Assembly (NCBI GenBank): GCA_015039365.1
Contig: WION01000011.1
Location: 248,001-312,000, forward strand
DNA: 64,000 nt
From: Amanita rubescens
Taxonomy: Eukaryota > Basidiomycota > Agaricomycetes > Agaricales > Amanitaceae
Reading direction: 5' to 3'
The notes below the pieces were generated by a model. The model was not told the DNA's origin. It saw only the letters and a list, made by a program, of their open reading frames with translations, and made no database searches. Below are positions 54,725 through 64,000 of this stretch, one piece after another. A program made the position numbers and the translations under genes. Each line of letters begins with the position of its first letter. The first letter of the stretch is position 1.

Positions 54725-56763
54725 ATGTAGCAATGGGCGTGTGTTGGTGTCGTCTAGTCTTACATACATAAACTGCCTGCCAAAGTTTGTATCATGGTGT
54801 AACAGTAGAATTTTGTCGTTCGTCCAATTTAGCTTTCTGTTATTCGTATTTGGTTGCTTCCAAGCCTGTCAGTGTCCGAGCAGTCGGACATTCAAACCAG
54901 TGTTCAACTTCTTGTTCCGTCACCGTGTATTGCCTGTAAGCCATCGGTTCCCGGATACGACCATAAACCCTTTTTCAGGAACTGAACTCGATCAGGTGCA
55001 CGGGTCAGCCCAAAGCGGGCATCCTCTTAGTGTTTCACGTCACCGCATACCATCCCCGCGCGGATCAATATTGCAACCCTGCGCATCGGGGTGGCGTTAA
55101 AGGGGGAGGGGAGTGAATGGCCGACCATATCCGCTTATCTCGGATTTGGAAACTTATGCCCACAATAAGGACGAGCGCCCCATCCTAGCAGATCTAACAG
55201 CATGTCAACGTCGCTTCTATTTGATGGTTTCCCTCGCATTATCTAGGGACTACTCGGGTACTCCCGCGCGGCGTTGATCGAGCGCGCGCACAGCAAGTGA
55301 GTGTGTCGTCTGATAGACGAACTGTAAAGAATATGGGTCTGTACGATGCGCGCGATTTCGTCATGAGCAGACCGGTGTCGTCATCAACCGTATATACATA
55401 GGCCAGTTAGGTGTAGGTAATGTGGCTTATTTAATTTGGTTTAAGGTTTCATGATGTAAGGACAGTGATACACCATTGCACTGGCGCCGGGTGCCTTGGG
55501 CTGATCACCGGGAATCACGACTCGGAGTCAGGACACGACACGAGGGTCTGCCGTGGGAGAGGGTGGAATGAGTTAGTCTTACTCTGAATATTCGCATGGA
55601 TGCAATACCCAACCCCTTAAGCTTGAGCACTCGAGCTTTTCACAATCTGCACCACTCGCAAGAGATTGGCGAGGAATGAGTGGGTGGCCATTCGTAGAAT
55701 ATCATAAAAAAACGCTTCGTGGTAGGGCAGAAATGTGCGATGAGAGTCTTTTGCGACAAATTTTCATGCTTGGCCTCGTAGACTCGCCGTCACGGTCAAT
55801 CCTAGTCCCGGAAGTATTGCCAGCGACGGGACCTCGAGGAAGCACGTACATGTCACAATGTTTCAGCTCAACTCAGGAAGTGTGATCAAATGCGACGAAC
55901 TACAATTGTCAAGGAAATTTCTGCTCATCGTCACAACTCACTCGCCCATTCGCACAACCTAGACCCTCCGCAGCGAGTGACACGTCATCATATCTTTTTA
56001 TCTATGACCAGGTCTGTCTGCGCGAACTACATCTAGATATTGTTAGCAGTCGCTAAGCAAATAAAAGCGATATATTGACATCTCACGATGTCATCTGGAA
56101 TCTTGTCGCGGTGAAGGAAGGTCGATGAATGATCGAAGTGTCAGTCAAATGTCATGTTGTGCTGTATCCAGGCTCACCTTGTTCCGCGGACAGCCATTTA
56201 TGTTCCCGAGGCAAGAATAGCGATGTCTGATAGTGCCGATACAATGTTACGCCGCTCAACTGACTCCACCTGCCAGACCTGGCTTTACACCAGAATCGCG
56301 AATAATCAACAGTCTCACGAAGTATCCCCATAGCGGGCCCAAATCACTGTCCCTTCAGAACATCTGAGCACTTGATCAGACCGAGGATATGTCTCTACCT
56401 CTATCGTGCAGTCGGTTTCCGGGCGAGCTCCATTGCCTTGAACGGCAAGCTCTGCTCCAGGTACGGGCGGCGTTAAGAGCCGCCTTAGTGTTGGTGACGA
56501 CTGGGACATAGTATGTATCCGTGTTCTTCTACGTCTATGCAAGCTAAGCTGCGCGGCTGTCATAGGGCGGTTCACTTCATTTTAAAATCTTTGTTTCCAA
56601 GACATTCGTGAAGGTACCAAACGACCGCGGTCACAAAGTCTGCGGATCCAGCGGATTTACAAGCATCACGTGTCGCTCTATCAACTATTCGGTCGCAGAT
56701 GAGATGACTGGAGGTCTTGTAAAGATAGAGCGGTCCCGAGGTCAGTTTCATTTCCGACTGACA
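54725..56763. other. Spacer downstream of paralogue 16
   Basis: No gene seen. The ccccgcgcggatcaatattg block with gcgttaaagggggag is at about 55053-55107. The stretch 55110-55330 resembles 12060-12330 and 32790-33010. The gcccattcgcacaacc block lies near 55945. A 147-codon frame at 54657-55100 overlaps exon 4 in another frame and is not a gene. Confidence 0.4.
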
Positions 56764-57330
56764 CGCATTAAACCTTGACCAGTACAGTGGGGGCGACATA
56801 CATTTACAATAAGTTGACAGCGCTTCTTACCATTTCAAAGTCGAAGGGTGATCGGGCGTCCATGAGGTTCACCCTATAATCTATTTTTTTTCCTCGCCGG
56901 ATCGGATATGGAATTTCTTCGCCCTGGCAAAGCGACACTTGTCGGAATAAGGCGAGTTTATATTATTATTTATATGACCGGGATATGGTGTGGAATTGTA
57001 CCGACACGCATTAAACCTTGTTGAGCACTGTAATGTCATAGGATATAGACATGTGACAGATCCACAAGTCAGCAACCGTCTTTTTGTTCCGAGCCCGTGT
57101 CCTCAGCCGATCAATAATGGAATTTCTGCGCCCTGTGCATAGCTCGCTTCATGTCCACAAGGCAAATATGCCCAAAAAGTCAAATCGAACGGAATTAGAT
57201 GAGTATATATTATTTATTCCATGTATGATTGGAAAATGCCCAGAGAAAGATCGAAACGCATCAAACCTTGTCGAGCGCGTAGCACCAAGCATGAGACGCG
57301 TCCACAAAAGGTTGACTGCGGTCGTTCCTT
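56764..57330 (+). repeat. Threefold tandem repeat of about 245 bp
   Basis: The phrase cgcattaaaccttg recurs at 56764, 57007 and 57257 (the last as cgcatcaaaccttg). Each is followed by a gttgac/caagtcagc stretch and, in two of three, by tatggaatttcttcgccct or aatggaatttctgcgccct. Single copies of this module lie upstream of other paralogues (for example near 10395, 21527, 24262 and 31743). Confidence 0.6.
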
Positions 57331-57654
57331 CCTTCTCAAGTCACCTGAAAAACCTAATACACGTGCTGCCGTTTCAAACCCCTGTAATTTACCTCGTTTG
57401 TTCAATCGGAATGTCTAACGCACAGCGCCAGTGCGGTCAGCCTGCTTCTTAAAGGTTGATAGGCTTTCTGGCGTGCCTTTGTTCTGACTACTGCTGACTC
57501 CTTTTTACGAATCCGGTCCTTTGTTGATACTAATCATCCCGAGACACGGCCACGATGGCCGCAACTTTATGAAACATCGGAATGGACTAGTTAGGCACAA
57601 TACTTGCCAAAGACCGGCATTTTGACTTCCCTGATGCCCTGATTTCTCCCATTC

Positions 57655-57875
57655 GAGTTGTTAACGGTCAGGGCATCTTGACGTAAGATCTCCCACTACG
57701 TAAGCCGTGTGTTTTGCATCCAGTGACTTGTGAAACGTAACAGGGCTGACTCCAAGCGCGAAAACGGAGGTGAAGAACATGGGTAAGGCTTCAAGAAACA
57801 GCATTTACGCGTACCTATGTCCAATACAAGTGGTCAGCGGCCACAGCAGCAAGCATAAACAACAGAGGTATTTAA
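57655..57875 (+). promoter_or_regulatory. Promoter of paralogue 17
   Basis: A degraded distal box (gttgttaacggtcagggcat, then cttgacgtaagat and actacgtaagcc); proximal gtggtcagcggccacag (57831-57847); ATAAACA; TATTTAA (57869-57875). Confidence 0.55.
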
Positions 57876-57932
57876 CCTGGCGCGTACAACGTCAACGTCA
57901 GACTCGAGTCTTCAGATCGATCTACAGTCACA

Positions 57933-58458
57933 ATGCACTTCACGTCGTTCATCCTCGCTTTCTCTCTTGCTTCGTTCGCGTCGGCGGCCACAATCGCCCA
58001 GCGAAGCTTCTACTATCCCACTTTCCTCAACCTCAATGGAGCCACTGAGGCCGCGGACTATCTCACCTATACACTCGTCCCAACCATCTATGGTAAGGTG
58101 CTCTCCGCATTTTCTTTCGCTCGATGTTTATTCGTGATTGTAGATTGTTTCCTCAAGTGCAATGCCGTCGCTGGCTGCAACTTTGTCAACAGTAAGCCAA
58201 TTCCCACTTGGAAATAAGTACGATACTGAATTTCTTGTAGCTTACCACGATGTCAATGGGAAGGTCCGCTGTCTTTTCTTTTCTTGTCTTAAGTCGACGC
58301 GTTCTAACGGATTTACACAGAATGGCAGCCCGCTTCTTACTTGCTCTATGTACAAGACATGCCACTATTCTAACACCGCTATCAACAAGGGTGGTCAGAC
58401 GCAACCTTCCGGACTTCTTGACTACATCACCGAGAGCGATGGTTGGTGCAAGTACTAA
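57933..58458 (+). CDS. Paralogue 17: secreted six-cysteine protein with QR propeptide
   Basis: Exons are 57933-58092, 58144-58191, 58241-58263 and 58321-58458; the product is 122 aa. Signal peptide MHFTSFILAFSLASFASA, then ATIAQR (QR as in paralogue 7), then SFYYPTFLNLNGATEAADYL. Exon 2 gives DCFLKCNAVAGCNFVN. Exon 4 starts NGSPLLTCSMYKTCHYSN and ends GLLDYITESDGWCKY. It is the rightmost copy; no repeat-unit blocks are seen to its right. Confidence 0.87.
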
Positions 58459-59276
58459 ATAACGCGATGGGCGGGACTATGTAGAGATAAAGATGTTGTG
58501 TAGTCTCATGTCTTCATGCCGATGATGTGATTGAACGATTTAGTCATTTGTTTACGTTTTTTGTTCTTTTCCGCCACGTACTTTGATGTTGTTCATGACA
58601 ATTTTTGGGTTCGAATAAAATCGATGTTTATTGCAACAGTTCGACTTGACTTGTTACTTAATCTAACGGATCGACGCGTTAGAACACCAGGAATCCGTCG
58701 CTACATAACCTTGATGACCATAGTCGCGCCGCTGATTCTTGCTGACGCGTTTGTTACACTTTGGGCTGCATTCCGAGTCGCACTCGCGTCCTTTCTATGT
58801 TATGAGATGTTATGATGCGATTTGAAGGAGCTGCACTGTGGCTGTGTCACATCCTTGATTCCTTGGCAACGGCGTGTAAGCCGGGCCGTTCCCACGTGGC
58901 CAAACTCTCCCCAGACGACACGCTCTGGTGTCAACGTGCGCCCATGTCATATTCTCGACCTTGAAGATGTCTCGCAAGCCTGACAAACGGCTTTCATCAG
59001 ACCATAGTTTAACCCGATGGTGAGATAACCCTCATGCAGAGAGCTCTCGCTTTTGCTCCATTTTCGAATTAGAACTTGAAATCTCTGCTCAATTGACGAT
59101 CAAGATACATTTGAAGCGGTACGGGGGGTTACGCATCCAACAGCGGGATGATGGCTTCTCAATATATAAAATGGAGGGAGAGACAGTCAACGTCGTGTTT
59201 GCTATGATTGAGAAGTGTCCGTATGCGTTCAATCGTTATTCCTCCCCACAATTAGTCTTAGATGTCATTTGATTAG
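58459..59276. other. Spacer at the right end of the array
   Basis: No gene seen. A 94-codon frame at 58531-58815 has hydrophobic stretches but no signal peptide, family motif or splice context. Confidence 0.3.
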
Positions 59277-59584
59277 CTGGTCCGGGAAAGACTGTACTCA
59301 ACTAAGGCATGACGCGGCTCCTTTATGTTCGTACGATATCAAATATATATGGTTTCGTCGAGCAGCTCTATCGTTATTACCGATGTTGAAAGAGACAAAA
59401 GGCCATCATTTTCCTGTCATTTTCTGCTTCTGTGACCGGAAAGATGACAGAAAACGCTATCGAAAGAACCTCCTCTGCAGCCTGTCTTCTAGGCCAACTG
59501 TTGCAGAGAGTACCGCGAAAATTGGATGCCGAGAACAAAATACGTGAACAGGCACGAAGTTCTTTTGCTACTCTGACTTTGCGA
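59277..59584 (+). pseudogene. Relic of a NACHT-type NTPase exon
   Basis: An acceptor-like ag is followed by codons for AGPGKTVLN, a Walker A motif placed as in exon 2 of the NACHT-ankyrin gene (AGTGKTVLS). Further on come SSIVITDVERD (compare SSVVIEDIKRS) and FPVIFCFCDRKDD (compare ALAFFYCDSAN), then in another frame ENAIERTSSAACLLGQLLQR. Stop codons and frame changes separate these pieces, so it is a dead copy. Confidence 0.5.
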
Positions 59585-59677
59585 GGTATATCATGAGGAT
59601 ATCCCGCGAGAAGACGCTGTGAATTGATAGGTTACATGACCGTGATTTTCCGGGGTCGTCATGGGTCTCACCGCATG

Positions 59678-60100
59678 TCAAACTAAGCGAATGACGTGTT
59701 TTTGGTTCTTCCCCATGCCGGAGCAAATACAAGTGATAATTGTCTTGCCAGTGCCCGCTTGTAGATACCGCAACTTGTGAACAAAAGCAGTGCATGAGAG
59801 GCTGATATCACTCACAATACCCGTCAACAAAAGTAGGCGGGAGGATGACATTCTTGCTTTCCATGCGCTGCATTCAAGTTTCGGGGGAACCATTTCTGCA
59901 GTAGGCGTGTCTAGGGCAGCGCCTGCCACGTCTTCAGTGACCATGTCCTCTAGCCCTATTTCCAGAATTTTCGAAAACAGTAGTAGGTCGCTCAGTTCTA
60001 TGCTAGACTGGCTGTGAATTTGAGCTTGGGAAACGAAAGCCTGCGATGATTTAGGTTTAAAAACGTGAATTATGTCGAAAACAATAACGCACCGTCTCAA
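59678..60100 (-). pseudogene. Second NACHT-like P-loop fragment, opposite strand
   Basis: On the minus strand, an exon ending SAWKARMSSSRLLLLT (59821-60100) can be joined through a 63-nt GT-AG intron (59758-59820) to AGTGKTIITC, giving a Walker A motif in the LLLLTAGTGKT context. The downstream frame stops after about 25 residues. It is a fragment or a heavily degraded gene and faces the relic at 59277. The fit to NACHT rather than another P-loop family rests on this motif and on the neighbouring genes. Confidence 0.4.
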
Positions 60101-61053
60101 GCCTGCTCTGCTTATATTATGCAGTTGACACGAAGGGTGAGGTCTTGTCGCCTATCTACGTTTGCAGACGTGTTGCGAGGACGAATATATATTGATCAGC
60201 GTCAACATATCCACCGAAAAAATTCCGATTCTTACTAACCTCCTCCTTGTTCTTGCCGCCCCTTTACCCCACTCATCTCACTTTTAGGCGTCGAAGGCGT
60301 GGTAGCCGGCGTTCTCGTTGATGTGCCTGGCAGTTCAGTCGAATCTAGCACTTTGTTCTTGCTTAGGCAGCTTCTAATGTTGATATGCGACGCGATACTT
60401 TCACCCTCTGGCTCAATCCTTTGGAAGGGGCCACATCCGTGGAGGTGTCGTCGTCAGGAAGTTGTTTGAGCAATGTAGGCGATGGCTGTGATGACGCAGC
60501 AGCTGAGAAGTCGAAGGAGGAACAAAGTTGCAGCGGGAGCTGTAGGAAATCGTCTATCAGAGAACCAGCGGGTGTGAACGAGCTACGCACCTCTGTCAAC
60601 AACATCAATGGCCTCTTGAATTTTGATGGTTGAAAGTTCATTTCGCCAAGAAGGTACATGACCAATAGAAATAATGAATAGTGGTTGACGACAGATGATT
60701 GGAATAAGATGAACTTGTATGCTGAGGGAGGAGGATAGGAATCCTCAGCTAAACAAGGATCATCAGGACCCTCGCCGGGCAAGAGACTGGAATCCCCAAC
60801 TTGCGAACAAGTGAAATCGTCACATCAGGAATTACTGGGGACCAAAAGAAAGGTTAGCGGGAAAACAAATTTAAACACCGTGGAAGCCAACTCACAGTCG
60901 AAGTTCCGTGCAAGTCTTATTTGCCTAATTTGGCAGCTTGATGCAGTCCATCACAACTGTACGCGATCAATTTGCATCTAAACACTCATATTTAAATCAT
61001 AAAATCCACAGACTCCACTTTCCACCATCGATTGTAATGAGAGGCATGATCAA
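60101..61053. other. Region upstream of the NACHT-ankyrin gene
   Basis: A 139-codon minus-strand frame (60363-60782) and an 82-codon plus-strand frame (60385-60633) cover the same stretch; neither has a recognisable domain. Minus-strand IKIQEAIDVVDRGA near 60615 looks like part of a helical N-terminal region of such NTPases. 5-prime exons of the gene at 61054 may also lie here. Confidence 0.3.
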
Positions 61054-63894
61054 GTGAGATCCATCATACGAGATCACTCGCGAGCGGGAGAATGGCTCCT
61101 CCAAAATCCCACATACAACTCATGGAAGACGGAATCATCATCGAGTCTATTTGTTCTAATGGGTCCCGGTGAGCGAGTCTCAGTTCCTAATACCTTTTTT
61201 CTAGTCTCATTTTCTCAAAACAGCTGGTACAGGCAAGACTGTGCTCAGGTACGAAGGCCTGTATGTCCGTCTTTCGGAACAACAAAAAGAGTAAATTTAC
61301 GCAGCTCGGTCGTGATAGAAGACATCAAAAGAAGCCAAAAACATACGAATTCGGCGCTTGCATTCTTCTACTGTGACTCTGCCAATTGCGCCTCTACAAC
61401 CATCTTTCAAAGCCTTCTTATCCAACTCGAAGGACTCCGTCCTACCAAGTCAGCATTTGGACTCTCAAATACGACAGATCTTCCATCTCTCTTGTTGGAA
61501 CTCGCCGGGGAGCACGGGCAGGCGGATGATTTCATAGTGATTGATTCACTGGACGAGTGTGGAGACTCGACGCCATCGGTGTTCCGAACTCTCAGTCGCC
61601 TAGCCGCCAAATTCAAGATATTTGTGACAACCCGCGTACAATCCGACTCCACTGAAACGTTTCAGAACTCCATACAAGTTGAAATTAGTCCCGAAGACGT
61701 ATCCGAAGACTTGAAGGAATTCGTACAAAAGCAAGTCAAAGGAATGAAGATTCAGGACCCGGCCTTCGCCGATGAACTTGTCCTCAAGCTGGTGTCGGAC
61801 GCCCGTGGATCGTGGGTGGTCTATTCCCTTTCTTTCACGACATTTTAGTGACTTGCAAGTAATAGCTTTTTTTGGCCGCTATATCTATTACCCCAACTAC
61901 AAGGATTAGATACAGATGATGCAATTCGACAAGCTCTCCCGCAAGGAACAGATATAGATATCCTGCACAAACTACTGTTGGTTGACAACCGGCACGCGTC
62001 CTCCGAGCGCACACGTCATGTTTTGCGGTTAGTCCTCGGCGCATTCCGACCACTCAAACTTGCCGAGTTGGCTGATGGCATAGCAACACTAAACATGGAA
62101 CATCACACATGGGATCCATCGCAGGTTACATCCAATCCTGAACACCTTGTTGCAGACCTTTTCACGTGTGATCTCGACTCGAAACCTCCGGTGGTTTTAC
62201 CGTTCAGTCCAGATCTAAAAGAATTCTTACTCGGGCAACCGGCAAAGTTGACGGAATCACTCGTAAAATACGCTCTTCACCCACTTGCCGATGTCCATAA
62301 TGACATTGCGAAGTTGTGCTTGTCGTACCTTAGGCTCAGAACCAAGGATCTGAATGATAGTAACGCGGTATTGACCGACAACTCCTTTGCTTCGTACGCA
62401 GTCTCTCATTTGCACGACCACATTCGAGCCTCTGGAAGTGACGCTCTAGCCCCGGATTTCAAAGAGTTCTTTAGTCCAGGATCGGAAACCATCGAGACGT
62501 GGAAACGTCTGTACAAAACGATATCAAACCAAGACCCCCAGTCATCTGATCGGATGGATATGGATGAACAATTTGAACGTATAGACGCTGCGCACATAGC
62601 AGTCTTGTTCGACCTTCCGGTGATGATTCATCATTTCACCACAGAGGAATTGATGGTAGAGGATCATAGAGGATTCAACACTCTACATACCGCAATAGAA
62701 CTATCTCGTTCTCCTACAATGATCGAGACTTTAATCCGAACAGGAGTAGACGTCAACAAAGTCACCAGTTCTGGAAGCACGAACAGAACACCGCTGCACT
62801 TGTTAATGTCATATCCCAAGCGCGACGCTATATCATGTGCGACTCTGCTCCTGCAGCATGGAGCTAAGCTAGATACACCAGATTCAGAAGGGAACACAGC
62901 GATCCACATCGCTGCTGCGGCTGTCGAATACGTATTCGCCCGGGATTTTTCAGAACCAGGAGATGACGAATCAGAAGCGATAAGATATTCCCACATTTAT
63001 CTGGAACTCTTGCAAATATTGGTAGCCAAAGGCGCCGATCTACGCTGCAAGAACAAGAAAGGCGATACACCCTTGCACGCCGCAGCGGGCTACAGCATCG
63101 CATTTGCCGTCGAGTTTCTCTTACAAAACGGGCTAGAAGTCGACGCGTGCAACGAAGAAGGCTCAACGCCTCTTCATAACGCCGTTGCCAACATGACTTC
63201 TCACCGAGATCGCGAGACTACCGTAAAGCACCTTCTCAATCACAATGCCAACGTCCACGCGAAAACAACAGAGAAAGAGTGGACACCTCTCCATCTCGCA
63301 GCATCATCAAAATGCCCTGAATCCGTGTTCACCCTTCTCTTCGAAAGAGGTGCAAACTTCGACTGTCGAGATGTCAACCTTGCCACACCGCTTCACCTAG
63401 CTGCCAAGGTCGCACCCGTCCTGAACGCCTTCCGCTCTGAAAATCACTGGCGCGTGTCATGGATAGCCTTTAGACAGATCGCCCTCCATTTGCTGGACAA
63501 GACGGAGATGGAAAAGCCTCTGGATGATTACGATTTACGCGCTCTGCGCGGTGTGGTGAATCAGGTTCCAAGGCTTTTCCTAATAAACTATTCGTATATC
63601 TTGGACTCTTTCTTTTACGAGTTCGAAGACTCAGAGCCGGAGCACCTGACGATGACATGGCTCAAGTGCGTCATTGAGCTTTTTTGTAACAATGGTGCAA
63701 CGTTGGATGCGAGGGATAACAAAGACCGCAATATTTTGCAGTATATGATGGAATTTTGGGCTTCTTGGATATCTGAACACCATAAGGCACTTTTGTCTGA
63801 GTGGTGGGTCAAAGGCGAATCGTCCACATGTGTTGCGTACGCGGCGTGGAATCACATTGCCAAGGAGTCCATGCCAGATCCCGACGACCAATGA
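61054..63894 (+). CDS. NACHT-ankyrin protein (STAND NTPase)
   Basis: Proposed exons are 61054-61168, 61224-61248, 61305-61811 and 61866-63894, giving about 891 aa. The true N-terminus is uncertain: 61054 is a GTG just after a stop, so an upstream exon is likely. AGEWLLQNPTYNSWK precedes a P-loop rebuilt by splicing (GPAGTGKT, residues 37-44). FIVIDSLDEC (about 123-132) is Walker B, and KIFVTTR follows as a sensor-like motif. FRPLKLAELADGI (about 275) is the usual helical region after NACHT. Residues about 480-725 are six or seven ankyrin repeats (NTLHTAIE, TPLHLLMS, TAIHIAAAA, TPLHAAAG, TPLHNAV, TPLHLAASS, TPLHLAAKV). Such proteins act in fungal self/non-self recognition or signalling. Without intron 3 (61812-61865) the frame ends at a TAG. 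Confidence 0.7.
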
Positions 63895-64000
63895 ATTAAC
63901 GACCACGATCCATATGCATAATGACATCAGGACCATTGACTGTGGACATGAATCTGTATTAAACGACCATCTCTCCGTTTATGATCCAAACGATATTTCA
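63895..64000. other. 3-prime flank of the NACHT-ankyrin gene
   Basis: Nothing further is seen before the window ends. Confidence 0.4.

Noticed and set aside
54657..55100. 147-codon open frame as a gene
   Set aside because: It overlaps exon 4 of paralogue 16 in a different frame and runs into variable 3-prime flank.
58531..58815. 94-codon hydrophobic frame as a membrane protein
   Set aside because: There is only hydrophobicity; no signal peptide, splice sites or homologous copy.
1..64000. CRISPR array or bacterial operon structure
   Set aside because: No short regularly spaced direct repeats with unique spacers; genes have spliceosomal introns and TATA-type promoters.

Overview
The window looks like nuclear DNA of a basidiomycete fungus, most likely an Agaricomycete. 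Genes are split by short introns of 47-63 nt with GT-AG ends, and the gene content (expanded F-box protein, NACHT-ankyrin protein, HNH-nuclease relic, small secreted cysteine-containing proteins with Kex2-like sites) is typical of that group. No species can be named from sequence alone.

The dominant feature is an array of 17 apparently intact paralogues of one small secreted protein family (115-124 aa), spread from 2.1 to 58.5 kb, plus at least two broken copies (32409, 39811) and orphan flanking blocks (13336, 38760). Every intact copy has four exons; exons 2 and 3 are always 48 and 23 nt. The encoded protein is a signal peptide, an optional short KR-ending propeptide, and a mature domain with six cysteines ending in a DYITxSDGWC motif. 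It resembles proteins annotated in mushrooms as fruit-body specific protein a. That name is from memory of the family and not verified here. Fourteen or more copies share a promoter layout: a distal box (GTGGTGAGCGGTCAGGGC followed by TTAACGTCAC and TACGTAAC), in most a proximal copy of the first box, an ATAAACA motif, a TATTTAA box 60-75 bp before the ATG, then a conserved leader.

Layout. 0-5.9 kb: a remnant of an unidentified gene, then a divergent gene pair (2627 minus, 5001 plus). This pair is repeated in inverted orientation at 19.4-22.9 kb. 5.96-7.6 kb: an F-box gene inserted in a repeat unit, next to a 92-bp fragment of an exon of the kinase-like gene at 37-38.5 kb. 8.5-9.4 kb: a non-autonomous mobile element with about 95-bp terminal inverted repeats, carrying two convergent tRNA-like Pol III units. 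10.9-17.5 kb: three paralogues of the older sequence class. 17.9-18.6 kb: a dead HNH nuclease. 22-31 kb: four more paralogues. 32.4 kb: an exon-1-only relic. 35 kb: one paralogue. 37.3-38.5 kb: a gene for a secreted protein with a protein-kinase-like motif set. 42-55 kb: five paralogues, of which those from 45 to 54 kb form a tandem array with a period near 2.9-3.1 kb. 57.9 kb: the last paralogue. 59.2-64 kb: two NACHT NTPase relics and one NACHT-ankyrin gene.

The paralogues likely act as secreted, disulfide-stabilised proteins under shared control. Exon, intron and flank types are shuffled between copies, which points to repeated duplication with gene conversion. The other genes look like insertions into, or neighbours of, the repeat units and need not act with the array.
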